Source: Streptomyces sp. D2-8 (GTDB lineage Bacteria; Actinomycetota; Actinomycetes; Streptomycetales; Streptomycetaceae). Taken from it: 64,000 nt of DNA. Every line of letters starts with the position of its first letter. Within the stretch, counting starts at the first letter, position 1. A program made the translations under genes and the position numbers. Below are positions 33,907 to 41,040 of this stretch, one piece after another. The DNA is taken from positions 186,001-250,000 of the forward strand of contig NZ_JAAHBP010000013.1 of the NCBI RefSeq assembly GCF_023184515.1, read 5' to 3'. The notes beneath the pieces were generated by a model. The model saw only the letters and a program-made list of their open reading frames with translations, made no database searches and was not told the origin of the DNA.

Positions 33907-33988
33907 GGCGGTGTGCCCGAGCGGCCAAAGGGAGCAGACTGTAAATCTGCCGGCTCAGCCTTCCCAGGTTCGAATCCTGGCGCCGCCA
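33907..33988 (+). tRNA. tRNA-Tyr (GTA)
   Basis: An 82-nt class II tRNA with long variable arm. The acceptor stem GGCGGTG pairs with CGCCGCC (33981-33987), discriminator A at 33988. The anticodon loop CTGTAAA has GTA at 33941-33943. The T arm is GGTTCGAATCC. The CCA end is not encoded beyond the discriminator. A TATTGT box at 33847-33852 may be the -10 element. The chromosomal tRNA-Tyr is the known attB of the SLP1 element in S. coelicolor; here it is intact and no integrase gene follows. Confidence 0.97.
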
Positions 33989-34000
33989 CACTGGGGAAGA

Positions 34001-34036
34001 CCCCCTCTCAACTGCGGAAACGCAGTTGAGAGGGGG
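34001..34036 (+). terminator. Strong terminator after tRNA-Tyr
   Basis: CCCCCTCTCAACTGCG (34001-34016) pairs perfectly over 16 bp with CGCAGTTGAGAGGGGG (34021-34036), loop GAAA, followed by TTTCTCG. It begins 13 nt after the tRNA. Confidence 0.92.
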
Positions 34037-34510
34037 TTTCTCGTTTCTCGAACCCTGCTGGACCCTGCGGCAGGCGGAGTGAGGTGTCTCACTCACCGAC
34101 GCGGCCTCCGACGTACGCCAGCGCACCAGCCGGCCGGAGGCCCCCGCTATGGCCGGGGTGCAGGCGGGGTCGCGTCGCCTCAGTGCATGCCGGGGCACCT
34201 CATCGGCCGGCAACCCTGAGCGACCTGGAATCCCCACGGGAGGAGAAGTAGATCTTCCGAACCTCCCGTGAAATACGTCGTTCCCCCGAACGCACGGCTG
34301 GGCGCAACAGCGGACGTGGATATCGCTACGGTGTTCAGTGCGATGCACGGATCGCAGAACGCAGAACGCAGAACGCGGAACGCAGAACGCGGAGAAAAGA
34401 AGAGGGAGAAGGTGACCGGGATGCGCAGGCCGCGCTCGCCCTGGGAGCCACTCTTTCGCCTGGGTCGGGCCGCCCGTGCCGATGCCGCCGCCGTATGAGG
34501 AGGCGCACTC
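34037..34510. other. Non-coding stretch between tRNA-Tyr and the CAP gene
   Basis: 474 nt with no convincing gene. A 76-codon ATG frame at 34268-34498 runs through the heptamer repeat and is in the same frame as the CAP gene, separated by one stop codon and 12 nt. Its sequence (NAERRTRNAERGEKKREK) looks like repeat translation rather than protein. GGGAGGAG at 34220-34227 resembles a ribosome site without a following gene. Confidence 0.5.
34353..34394 (+). repeat. Six tandem heptamers (CGCAGAA)
   Basis: Six contiguous 7-nt units from 34353: CGCAGAA three times, CGCGGAA, CGCAGAA, CGCGGAG. Because 7 is not a multiple of 3, changes in unit number would shift any frame read through it. Confidence 0.9.
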
Positions 34511-34966
34511 GTGGCCCCTGGGGCTCCCTGGCCGGTCCAACCCCGGGACAGCGGCACCCACACCCGCCCGGGCCAGGTCCACGACGATGTGGCGGCCGAG
34601 GCCGTCGACGCCGTCAACCGGCAGCGCGCCCGGGCCGATTGCAAGCCCGTGCGGCTGAAGGCCTCCCTCAACCGTGCCGCCCAGAGGCACGGCGCCGACA
34701 TGGCCCGCGGGCAGCGCCTCACCCACACCGGCACCGACGGCAGCAGCCCGGCCGCCCGGATGCGGGACGGCGGCTACCACCCCGGTCACATCGCCGAGAA
34801 CATCGCCGCCGGCCCCGGCACGCCCGAGTCCGCCGTCCGTACCTGGATCGACAGCCCCGAGCACCGGGCCATCATCCTGACCTGCCGTTACATCCACGCG
34901 GGGGTCGGCGTCGCGAAGGGCGACGGAGGACCTTGGTGGACGCTGGACCTGGCCACGGGCTACTGA
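34511..34966 (+). CDS. CAP domain (SCP-like) protein
   Basis: 151-aa CAP/SCP-PR1 domain protein. Recognisable blocks are EAVDAVNRQRARADCKPVRL, LNRAAQRHGADMARGQRLTH, HIAENIAAGPGTPESAVRTW and IDSPEHRAIILTCRYIHAGV. CAP proteins are normally secreted, but this one starts MAPGAPWPVQP with no signal peptide or membrane segment. GTG start with GAGGAGG 7 nt upstream. Either the export sequence was lost to the stop codon at 34496-34498 or the protein is cytoplasmic. Substrate or ligand unknown. Confidence 0.78.
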   Translation: MAPGAPWPVQPRDSGTHTRPGQVHDDVAAEAVDAVNRQRARADCKPVRLKASLNRAAQRHGADMARGQRLTHTGTDGSSPAARMRDGGYHPGHIAENIAAGPGTPESAVRTWIDSPEHRAIILTCRYIHAGVGVAKGDGGPWWTLDLATGY

Positions 34967-35080
34967 GCCGGTGCTGCCCCTTTTCCTCGGCACACCGCGT
35001 GCCGCTGCCGTCGATTCATTCCGCAAAGAAGTCGATCCATTCCCCAAGGAAGAGGGAGAGGCGGAAGCGGCAAAAGGAAA

Positions 35081-35105
35081 GGCAAGGAGTCACCCGCTCC
35101 TTGCC
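35081..35105 (+). terminator. Hairpin between the CAP gene and rox
   Basis: GGCAAGGAG (35081-35089) and CTCCTTGCC (35097-35105) form a perfect 9-bp stem with a 7-nt loop, followed by ACTTTC. It lies 115 nt after the CAP gene in an A-rich stretch with no other recognisable content and could equally be part of the rox control region. Confidence 0.55.
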
Positions 35106-35126
35106 ACTTTCAACATATAGCGCATG

Positions 35127-35149
35127 GGGGGCCTTGCGGCAAGACCCCC
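35127..35149 (+). promoter_or_regulatory. Rifamycin-associated element (RAE)-like inverted repeat
   Basis: A 23-bp near-perfect palindrome centred on 35138. The core CTTGCGGCAAG is flanked by runs of G on the left (35127-35131) and C on the right (35145-35149), with one mismatched pair (35132/35144). The core and G/C flanks match what I recall of the RAE, the inverted repeat found before rifamycin-inactivating genes of actinomycetes. It lies 58 nt upstream of the rox start. Confidence 0.75.
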
Positions 35150-35206
35150 GTGGTGCCGCAGAATCTTCGTCCTGGAGCCAGAAACAGGCGAAAATTGGGG
35201 TCTGCC

Positions 35207-36637
35207 TTGATTGATGTGATCATTGCCGGCGGTGGCCCGACCGGAATGATGCTGGCCGGCGAGTTGCGGCTGCACGGCGTGCAGGTGCTCGTGCTGGAGA
35301 AGGAGGCGGAGCCGACCCCGTATGTTCGCGCGCTCGGCCTCCACGTGCGCAGTATCGAGGTGCTCGACCAGCGCGGTCTGCTGGAGCGTTTCCTCGCGGA
35401 GGGCAGGACGCACCCGGTCGGCGGCTTCTTCGCCGGCATCACCAAGTCGTCACCTGCACGGCTGGACACCGCACATGGGTACGTCCTCGGCATCCCGCAG
35501 CCCATCACCGACCGCCTGCTGACCGGGCACGCCGCCGAGCTCGGCACCGAGATCCGGCGCGGCTGCGAACTGGCCGGGCTGAGCCAGGACGGCGACGGCG
35601 TGACCGCCGAGCTGGCCGACGGCACGCGGCTGCGCTCCCGCTACCTTGTCGGGTGCGACGGCGGCCGCAGCACGGTGCGCAAGCTACTCGGCGTCGGTTT
35701 CCCCGGCGAGCCCTCCAGGGTCGAGACGCTGCTGGGCGAGATGGAGGTGGCCGCGCCGCCGGAGGAGTTGGCGGCCGTGATGGCCGAAGTCCGCAAGACC
35801 CACTTCCGGTTCGGCGCCATGCCGCTGGAACACGGGGTGCACCGCGTCATCGTGCCCGCCGGGGGAGTGGCCGAGGACCGCACGGTTCCGCCGACGTTCG
35901 AGGAGTTCAAGCAACAGCTGCGGGAGGTCGCCGGCACCGACTTCGGCGTGCACGCGCCGCGCTGGCTCTCCCGCTTCGGCGACGCCACCCGGCAGGCCGA
36001 GCGCTACCGCGTCGACCGGGTCCTGCTGGCCGGCGACGCCGCGCACATCCACCCGCCGACCGGCGGTCAGGGACTCAATCTCGGCATCCAGGACGCGTTC
36101 AACCTCGGCTGGAAGCTGGCCGCCGAACTGCGCGGCTGGGCGCCGGAGGGGCTGCTGGACAGCTACCACACCGAACGCCACCCGGCAGCGGCAGCCGTGT
36201 TGGACAACACCCGTGCGCAGATGCAGCTGCTGGCTCCCGAGCCGGGGCCGCAGGCCGTGCGCCGGCTGTTGGCGGAGCTGATGGACTTCGAGGAGGTGAA
36301 CCGGTACCTGATCGAGAAGATCACCGCGATCGCCGTCCGCTACGACTTCGGCGAGGGCCACGAACTGCTCGGACGGCGGCTGCGAGACGTGCAGTTGAAG
36401 CGGGGCCGCCTCTACGAGCAGATGCGCGGCGGCCGCGGACTGCTGCTCGACCAGACCGGCGGTCGGCTGTCGGTGGCGGGCTGGTCGGACCGGGTCGACC
36501 ACGTCGTCGACGTCAGCGAGGAACTCGACGTGCCCGCGGTGCTGCTGCGACCGGACGGCCACGTGGCCTGGACCGGCGAGGACCAGCAGGAACTGCTCGA
36601 CCGGCTGCCGAGGTGGTTCGGAGCGGCAGCCGGCTGA
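35207..36637 (+). CDS. rox: Rifampicin monooxygenase (Rox-type flavoprotein)
   Basis: 476-aa class A flavoprotein monooxygenase. It has the GxGxxG-type motif IDVIIAGGGPTGMMLAGELR, DG motif YLVGCDGGRSTVRKLLGV and FAD motif VLLAGDAAHIHPPTGGQGLN. Blocks FGAMPLEHGVHRVIVPAGGV, FGVHAPRWLSRFGDATRQAE and RLYEQMRGGRGLLLDQTG match my memory of Streptomyces Rox, which hydroxylates the rifamycin naphthyl ring with NADPH and O2 and linearises it. TTG at 35207 gives the family's usual M-I-D-V-I-I start; GTG at 35150 would overlap the control region. The upstream RAE-like palindrome supports rifamycin-responsive expression. No partner gene is coupled. Confidence 0.88.
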   Translation: MIDVIIAGGGPTGMMLAGELRLHGVQVLVLEKEAEPTPYVRALGLHVRSIEVLDQRGLLERFLAEGRTHPVGGFFAGITKSSPARLDTAHGYVLGIPQPITDRLLTGHAAELGTEIRRGCELAGLSQDGDGVTAELADGTRLRSRYLVGCDGGRSTVRKLLGVGFPGEPSRVETLLGEMEVAAPPEELAAVMAEVRKTHFRFGAMPLEHGVHRVIVPAGGVAEDRTVPPTFEEFKQQLREVAGTDFGVHAPRWLSRFGDATRQAERYRVDRVLLAGDAAHIHPPTGGQGLNLGIQDAFNLGWKLAAELRGWAPEGLLDSYHTERHPAAAAVLDNTRAQMQLLAPEPGPQAVRRLLAELMDFEEVNRYLIEKITAIAVRYDFGEGHELLGRRLRDVQLKRGRLYEQMRGGRGLLLDQTGGRLSVAGWSDRVDHVVDVSEELDVPAVLLRPDGHVAWTGEDQQELLDRLPRWFGAAAG

Positions 36638-36725
36638 GAGGGCTGGATGCCCGGTGGGGGTGGGCTGGAGCGCGCCCTGCATGCCCCGACCCCGCCCGAC
36701 CCGCTCTGGACTGACCGGCCCCGCC

Positions 36726-37500
36726 CTATTCGCCGGCGTGGGCGAGTTCGATGCCGTGGTCGTCCACGCCGGTGCCCGGGACCGTCAGCGGCGTCGCCCG
36801 GGGCGGGTAGCCGGTCGCGATGACCGTGTACGTGCCGGTGTCCAGGTCGGAGAAGGCGTACGCCCCGTCGAGGCCGGTCCGCGTCGTGGTGACCACGTTG
36901 CCTGCCGCGTCCACCAGCGTCACCCGCGCGTCGCCCAGCGGTGCGCCCCCGCCGCACACCGTGCCGCGCACCTGAGCGCCGGGGCGCAGTTCGAGTTCGA
37001 CCCGGGTGGTCCCGGCCCCGCCGATCTCGACGGCCTGGGCCAGCGGCCGGTGCTTGGGGGAGTCGACCGCGAGGGGCACCGGCCCCGGCACCAGGTCGGT
37101 GACCGTGAACTCGCCCAGTACGTCCGTCCGTCCGGTGGCCTCCCCCGTGGCGCTCCTCCCCGGGTGCGCCGATGCCCCCGGGCATCCGCGACGGCATCCA
37201 GGGCGTTGATCTCGTTCGGCGGGAAGCAGCTCGGGCGGTCGGTCTCCCGGGGTGACGGGACGTACGGCGTGGACGCTCCGAGCGCCGGACCGTACGTCCT
37301 GATCGCCGCGTCCGAGGGCTACCAGCCGCAGGCCTCCACGATCGTCGTGGCCGGTGAGCCGGTGGCGTACGACGTCTGCTGAGCGGCACCGGCTGCCTCG
37401 CCGGTGTGGTGCGCTCCGCGGACGGCGGGACGCCCGTCGCCGAGGCCGTGGTCGTCGTGACGGACGTACGCGGGGAGGTGCCGGAGCGCCAGGGGGGAAG
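36726..37500 (-). pseudogene. Decayed prealbumin-repeat (carboxypeptidase regulatory-like) gene with inverted segment
   Basis: Minus-strand codons from about 37160 down to the TGA at 36726 encode a carboxypeptidase regulatory-like (prealbumin fold) repeat (VTLVDAAGNVVTTTRTGLDG, FSDLDTGTYTVIATGYPP). The preceding repeats that should lie upstream are instead on the plus strand at about 37210-37490 (GDGTYGVDAPSAGPYVLIAA; then, after a one-base deletion near 37378, SGTGCLAGVVRSADGG and EAVVVVTDVRGEV). Part of the gene has therefore been inverted, and at least one frameshift is present. The original protein was probably a large membrane or surface protein with C-terminal repeats. No intact 5' part remains. 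Confidence 0.72.
37141..37498. repeat. 16-bp inverted repeats flanking the inverted segment
   Basis: TCCCCCGTGGCGCTCC (37141-37156) and the reverse complement of 37483-37498 (TCCCCCCTGGCGCTCC) agree at 15 of 16 positions. They enclose the 326 bp whose coding strand is reversed relative to the rest of the decayed gene. Confidence 0.75.
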
Positions 37501-37571
37501 AGCGCCCCGGGGGAGAGAGACGCGCCCAAGGGCGTCGCATGGCCGACCCGCCTGCGCGGCACACTGACCCC

Positions 37572-37784
37572 ATGTCCTCCCGCCGCAGAGTCTGCCCCGA
37601 GTGCCGCCGCGAGATCGCCGTCGTCGCCGGGCGGTACGCGCGCCACGACCCGCCCGGCGCCCGCGAGCACGGCGAACTCACCTCGTGCCCGGGCTCCCGC
37701 CGCCAGGCCCGCCCCGGCCCGGAGCAACCGTCCCTGGACGGCTACATGGTTCCGGACTTCCCGGGCCAACTGCCCTTGTTCTAG
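37572..37784 (+). CDS. Small zinc-ribbon-like protein, unknown function
   Basis: 70-aa protein starting MSSRRRVCPECRREIAVVAG, with a C-P-E-C knuckle and a later single Cys (TSCPGS). It ends YMVPDFPGQLPLF. It resembles short conserved Streptomyces proteins with half a zinc ribbon. High GC at third codon positions supports coding. A GGGGGAG-like sequence lies too far upstream to judge the ribosome site. Convergent with the NAD(P)-binding protein gene. Confidence 0.6.
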   Translation: MSSRRRVCPECRREIAVVAGRYARHDPPGAREHGELTSCPGSRRQARPGPEQPSLDGYMVPDFPGQLPLF

Positions 37785-37824
37785 GCGCCCCGACGGCTGT
37801 CCGCGCCGAGGCCGGCCGCGAACC

Positions 37825-38481
37825 TCAGTTCCCCGCCACCGACCTCACCGCCACCGACACCGGTGTCGGCCCGCTGATCAGCTCCAGGGTGAGCCCGGCC
37901 GTTGCGGGGGTGTCCACCAGCTCCGCCAGCACGGCGGCCACGTCGTCGCGCGGGATCGGGCCGCGGCCCGTGTGCGCCTCCAGGCGTACCAGACCGGTAC
38001 TGGCGTCGTTGGTGAGCCGGCCAGGGCGCAGGATCGTCCAGTCCAGGCCGTCCAGCCCGCGCACGTACGCGTCCGCCTCGCCCTTGGCGCGCAGGTACAC
38101 GTCGAAGATCTCGTCGCCCTGGTGGCGCGGGTCGGCGCCCATGGACGACACGATCACGAAGCGCCGTACGCCCGCCTTCACCGCCGCGTCCGCGAAGAGG
38201 ACCGCTGCGGCCTTGTCGACCGTGTCCTTGCGGGCCGCGCCGCTGCCCGGGCCCGCACCCGCCGCGAAGACCGCGGCGTCGGCACCCCTGAGCCGCTCCG
38301 CGACCTCGTCCACGGACGCCGACTCCAGGTCGAGCACGACCGGTTCGGCACCGGCCTGCCGCAGATCGTCGGCCTGCTCGGGCTTGCGGATGAGCCCGGC
38401 TGCCTCATCCCCGCGCGCGGCGAGCAGCCGCTCCAGCCGCAACGCGATCTGACCATGACCACCAGCGATGACAATGCGCAT
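37825..38481 (-). CDS. NAD(P)H-binding Rossmann protein (NmrA/SDR-a5 type)
   Basis: 218-aa atypical short-chain dehydrogenase-like protein. The cofactor motif is IVIAGGHGQIALRLERLLAA at the N-terminus. VFAAGAGPGSGAARKDTVDK, RFVIVSSMGADPR and LDWTILRPGRLTND follow the pattern of the YhfK/BVR-B-like group. No catalytic Tyr-x-x-x-Lys pair of classical reductases is evident. Last gene after the amidohydrolase-like gene, 66 nt downstream on the same strand, so probably co-transcribed. Confidence 0.87.
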   Translation of the reverse strand: MRIVIAGGHGQIALRLERLLAARGDEAAGLIRKPEQADDLRQAGAEPVVLDLESASVDEVAERLRGADAAVFAAGAGPGSGAARKDTVDKAAAVLFADAAVKAGVRRFVIVSSMGADPRHQGDEIFDVYLRAKGEADAYVRGLDGLDWTILRPGRLTNDASTGLVRLEAHTGRGPIPRDDVAAVLAELVDTPATAGLTLELISGPTPVSVAVRSVAGN

Positions 38482-38547
38482 GTCTTCGACCGTACGCCTG
38501 GACGGCACCGTCCGCCGCACGACTTCGGCCACACCCCGCCGCGGGCC

Positions 38548-39807
38548 CTACGGCACTTCGCCGCGCCCCTGCCGCGGCAGCCCCAGCTCCACCGAGGCCG
38601 CCGAACCGCAGTACTCCCGCACCGCGCTGGTCCGCGCCACCACTCGCCCCTGATGCACGACGATCCGGCTGTACGCCAGGGACAGCACCCTCGCGAGCCG
38701 GTCCCCGCGCACCGCGAGCAGCTCGGCCGGGAAGCCCGCCTCCACCCGCACCTCAGGCAGCCCCAGCACCGCTCGTGCCGAGGAGCTGACGGCGTCGTAC
38801 GCCTCCTCGGGCGGCAGCCCGTAGCGCGAGGCCAGCAGGAAGGCCGCCTCCAGCGGATCGCCGCGCCCCACAGGGTTCGACACGTCCCGCACCGCCCCGC
38901 TCCCGGCGGCCACCCGCACCCCGGCCGTGCGCAGCAGCCGTACCGGAGCCGCACCGCGCCGGTCGACGCCGCAACAGCCGCCCTGCGGCAGGCACACCAC
39001 CGCCACCCCGGCCGCCGCGAGTTGGTCGGCCGTCCGCGAGGCCACCTCGGAGGGCAGCCGGGCGAGGTCGCCGCACGGGCTGAGGGTCACCCCGGGGCGC
39101 AGTCCGCCGGCCATCGCCGCGAGCCGGGCCAGGCGGGCCGGGTCGCCGGCGTCCGTGTGCAGGTCGACGGGGCAGCCGTGTTCGGAGGCCATCTCCAGGA
39201 CCGCCTCCACGTACCCCGCCGGATCCGGGTCGAGGTCCGGCCGGCCGCCCACCACCGAGGCGCCCATCTTCACGGCGTCCCGCAGCATCGCCAGGCCGTC
39301 CGCGCCGGCCACCCCGGTCAGCACCCGGGGCATCGCCACCGTCGTCAGCTCCGCCAACCCGCGCAGCGCCCGCCGAGCCTGCAGCACGGCCGCCAGCGCG
39401 CTCAGCCCCTGGACGTCCCCCACGCGCACGTGCGCCCGCATCGCCGTCGCCCCGTGCCCGAGCTGGAGCAGCGCGGCCTCCGTCGCCCGCCGCAGCACGT
39501 CCTGCGGCTCGTGCGAGACCGGCCCTTCGGTGTCGGCCGACAGGGCCGTGTCGGCGTGGGCGTGCGGCTCGGCCGGGGCCGGCAGCAGCAGATAGCCGGT
39601 GAGGTCCACGCGAGGCCCGCACGCGCGCGTGCCGCCCGCCCCCAGGCTGCCGGCCGTGCCGACCGCCTCGATGCGCCCGCCGCCCAGCCGTACGTCCACG
39701 GTCCGGCCGTCGGTGAGCCGCGCCCCGCAGAGCAGCAGCGACGACGGGTCGGCCGGACCCGGCGAGGACGACGGGGGCGGTGGTGGCTGCGGCCGGCTGT
39801 CGGGCAT
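38548..39807 (-). CDS. Cytosine deaminase-like amidohydrolase, probably inactive
   Basis: 419-aa amidohydrolase-superfamily protein with a beta-sandwich/TIM-barrel layout. The first metal motif is intact (PAEPHAHAD, H-x-H) and VDLHTD supplies a third His. The position of the catalytic Glu of CodA-type enzymes is Ala (LHTDAGD), the next metal/catalytic His is Pro (VTLSPCGDL), and the catalytic Asp is Gly (AAGSGAVRD). The Pro-rich first 20 residues are not conserved. It looks like a pseudo-enzyme, or one acting through a different mechanism. Confidence 0.75.
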   Translation of the reverse strand: MPDSRPQPPPPPSSSPGPADPSSLLLCGARLTDGRTVDVRLGGGRIEAVGTAGSLGAGGTRACGPRVDLTGYLLLPAPAEPHAHADTALSADTEGPVSHEPQDVLRRATEAALLQLGHGATAMRAHVRVGDVQGLSALAAVLQARRALRGLAELTTVAMPRVLTGVAGADGLAMLRDAVKMGASVVGGRPDLDPDPAGYVEAVLEMASEHGCPVDLHTDAGDPARLARLAAMAGGLRPGVTLSPCGDLARLPSEVASRTADQLAAAGVAVVCLPQGGCCGVDRRGAAPVRLLRTAGVRVAAGSGAVRDVSNPVGRGDPLEAAFLLASRYGLPPEEAYDAVSSSARAVLGLPEVRVEAGFPAELLAVRGDRLARVLSLAYSRIVVHQGRVVARTSAVREYCGSAASVELGLPRQGRGEVP

Positions 39808-40001
39808 CGCACTCCAGGGGCTCGGGCTGCGCGCGGAGGACGCATGATCACGCAGAGTGAGACGAGCCTAGGACGGCCTACCGCCCGTGGCGGGGAGGAG
39901 CGCAATAGTCGTACCGGCGTGGTCCGCCATGGCACGGGAGGCACTCACGAGGCGGCCGGGAGGACGGTCCGGGCGCCCGTGGTGGGTGCCTCGAAACGGA
40001 T

Positions 40002-40031
40002 TTGGGTGAACGGCGGCGGAGCGTGTAATGT
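40002..40031 (+). promoter_or_regulatory. Promoter of the tRNA-Thr/tRNA-Met unit
   Basis: TTGGGT (40002-40007) and TAATGT (40026-40031) with an 18-nt spacer, placing the transcription start only a few bases before tRNA-Thr at 40043. Confidence 0.6.
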
Positions 40032-40042
40032 CTTCATCGCTC

Positions 40043-40115
40043 GCCCCAATAGCTCAGTCGGCAGAGCGTCTCCATGGTAAGGAGAAGGTCAACGGTTCGA
40101 TTCCGTTTTGGGGCT
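40043..40115 (+). tRNA. tRNA-Thr (GGT)
   Basis: A 73-nt cloverleaf. The acceptor GCCCCAA pairs with TTGGGGC (40108-40114), discriminator T at 40115. The anticodon loop ATGGTAA has GGT at 40076-40078. The T loop is GGTTCGATTCC. CCA is not encoded. Confidence 0.97.
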
Positions 40116-40160
40116 CTGGTGTGACTGGTTCCGTCGCGAGGCGGGGCCGGACCACATCAA

Positions 40161-40233
40161 AGCGGTGTAGCTCAGTCGGTAGAGCAAGCGGCTCATAATC
40201 GCTGTGTCACCGGTTCAAGTCCGGTCACCGCTA
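40161..40233 (+). tRNA. tRNA-Met (CAT), elongator
   Basis: A 73-nt cloverleaf. The acceptor AGCGGTG pairs with CACCGCT (40226-40232), discriminator A. The anticodon loop CTCATAA has CAT at 40194-40196. A paired first acceptor base and the lack of three G-C pairs at the end of the anticodon stem point to the elongator rather than the initiator. It lies 45 nt after tRNA-Thr, probably in the same transcript. Confidence 0.95.
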
Positions 40234-40238
40234 CTCTC

Positions 40239-40276
40239 AGTAGCCGATTGCGGGGTCGGTCCTTCGATCGGCTACT
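40239..40276 (+). terminator. Terminator after tRNA-Met
   Basis: AGTAGCCGAT (40239-40248) and ATCGGCTACT (40267-40276) form a perfect 10-bp stem with an 18-nt loop, followed by the T-rich CTTCTTGCGTT. The right arm contains TACTCT, which could also act as a -10 element for rpmG. Confidence 0.7.
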
Positions 40277-40321
40277 CTTCTTGCGTTAAATGGTCCATCC
40301 GTTCGTCTTAGGAGCACTCAC

Positions 40322-40486
40322 GTGGCTGCCACCGACGTCCGCCCGAAGATCACGCTGGCCTGCGTGGAGTGCAAGGAGCGGAACTACATCACCAAGAAGA
40401 ACCGGCGTAACAACCCGGATCGTCTTGAGATGAAGAAGCACTGCCCGCGTTGCAATGCGCACACCGCGCACCGCGAAACGCGATAA
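40322..40486 (+). CDS. rpmG: 50S ribosomal protein L33
   Basis: 54-aa L33 of the zinc-binding (C+) form, with two C-x2-C knuckles, LACVECKERNY and HCPRCNAHTAH. GTG start preceded by TAGGAG. The C+ paralog is normally the one expressed under zinc sufficiency; no Zur-like box is apparent upstream. First gene of the rpmG-MaoC-MaoC group conserved across actinobacteria. Downstream, CGAGGCCG (40502-40509) pairs with CGGCCTCG (40528-40535), a likely attenuating hairpin. Confidence 0.96.
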   Translation: MAATDVRPKITLACVECKERNYITKKNRRNNPDRLEMKKHCPRCNAHTAHRETR

Positions 40487-40587
40487 AAACAGGCTCGTAC
40501 ACGAGGCCGTTCCCGAGTGATCGGGGGCGGCCTCGCGTCGTTGAGGGACCCGTACCGGTCAGTAGAGCTACCAGGAGGTACCGAGCC

Positions 40588-41040
40588 ATGGCGCTCGACC
40601 AGTCCTTCGTGGGGCGGACGTACCCGCCCACCGCGCCCTACGAGGTGGGCCGGGAGAAGATCCGTGAGTTCGCCGAGGCGGTCGGGGACGCCAACCCGGT
40701 GTACACGGACGCGGAGGCCGCCAAGGCACTCGGTCACCCCGATGTGATCGCCCCGCCGACCTTCGTCTTCGCGATCACCTTCAAGGCCGCCGGCCAGGTC
40801 GTCCAGGACCCCCAGCTCGGCCTGGACTACAGCCGCGTGGTGCACGGCGACCAGAAGTTCGCCTACCGCCGCCCGGTCCGCGCCGGTGACCGGCTCACGG
40901 TCACCTCGACCATCGAGGCCGTCAAGTCCCTCGCGGGCAACGACATCGTGGACATCCGTGGCGAGGTCCACGACGAGGCCGGCGAGCACGTCGTGACCGC
41001 CTGGACCAAGCTCGTGGCCCGCGCGGCCGAGGAGGCGTGA
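40588..41040 (+). CDS. MaoC-like dehydratase, HadA-type subunit
   Basis: 150-aa hotdog-fold protein with FVGRTYPPTAPYEVGREKIR at the start and VIAPPTFVFAITFKAAGQVV in the core, as in mycobacterial HadA/HadC. The hydratase-2 catalytic Asp/His signature is absent from this subunit, as expected for the substrate-binding partner. ATG with AGGAGG upstream. The 4-nt overlap with the next gene implies a heterodimer, as with HadA-HadB. In Streptomyces the acyl substrate is unknown because mycolic acids are absent. Confidence 0.87.
   Translation: MALDQSFVGRTYPPTAPYEVGREKIREFAEAVGDANPVYTDAEAAKALGHPDVIAPPTFVFAITFKAAGQVVQDPQLGLDYSRVVHGDQKFAYRRPVRAGDRLTVTSTIEAVKSLAGNDIVDIRGEVHDEAGEHVVTAWTKLVARAAEEA

Noticed and set aside
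34353..34394. CRISPR array
   Set aside because: The units are contiguous 7-mers without spacers, and no cas gene is present.
33907..40000. Integrated conjugative element at tRNA-Tyr
   Set aside because: No integrase, excisionase, transfer or replication gene and no duplicated tRNA 3' end was seen; the stretch is better described as variable cargo.
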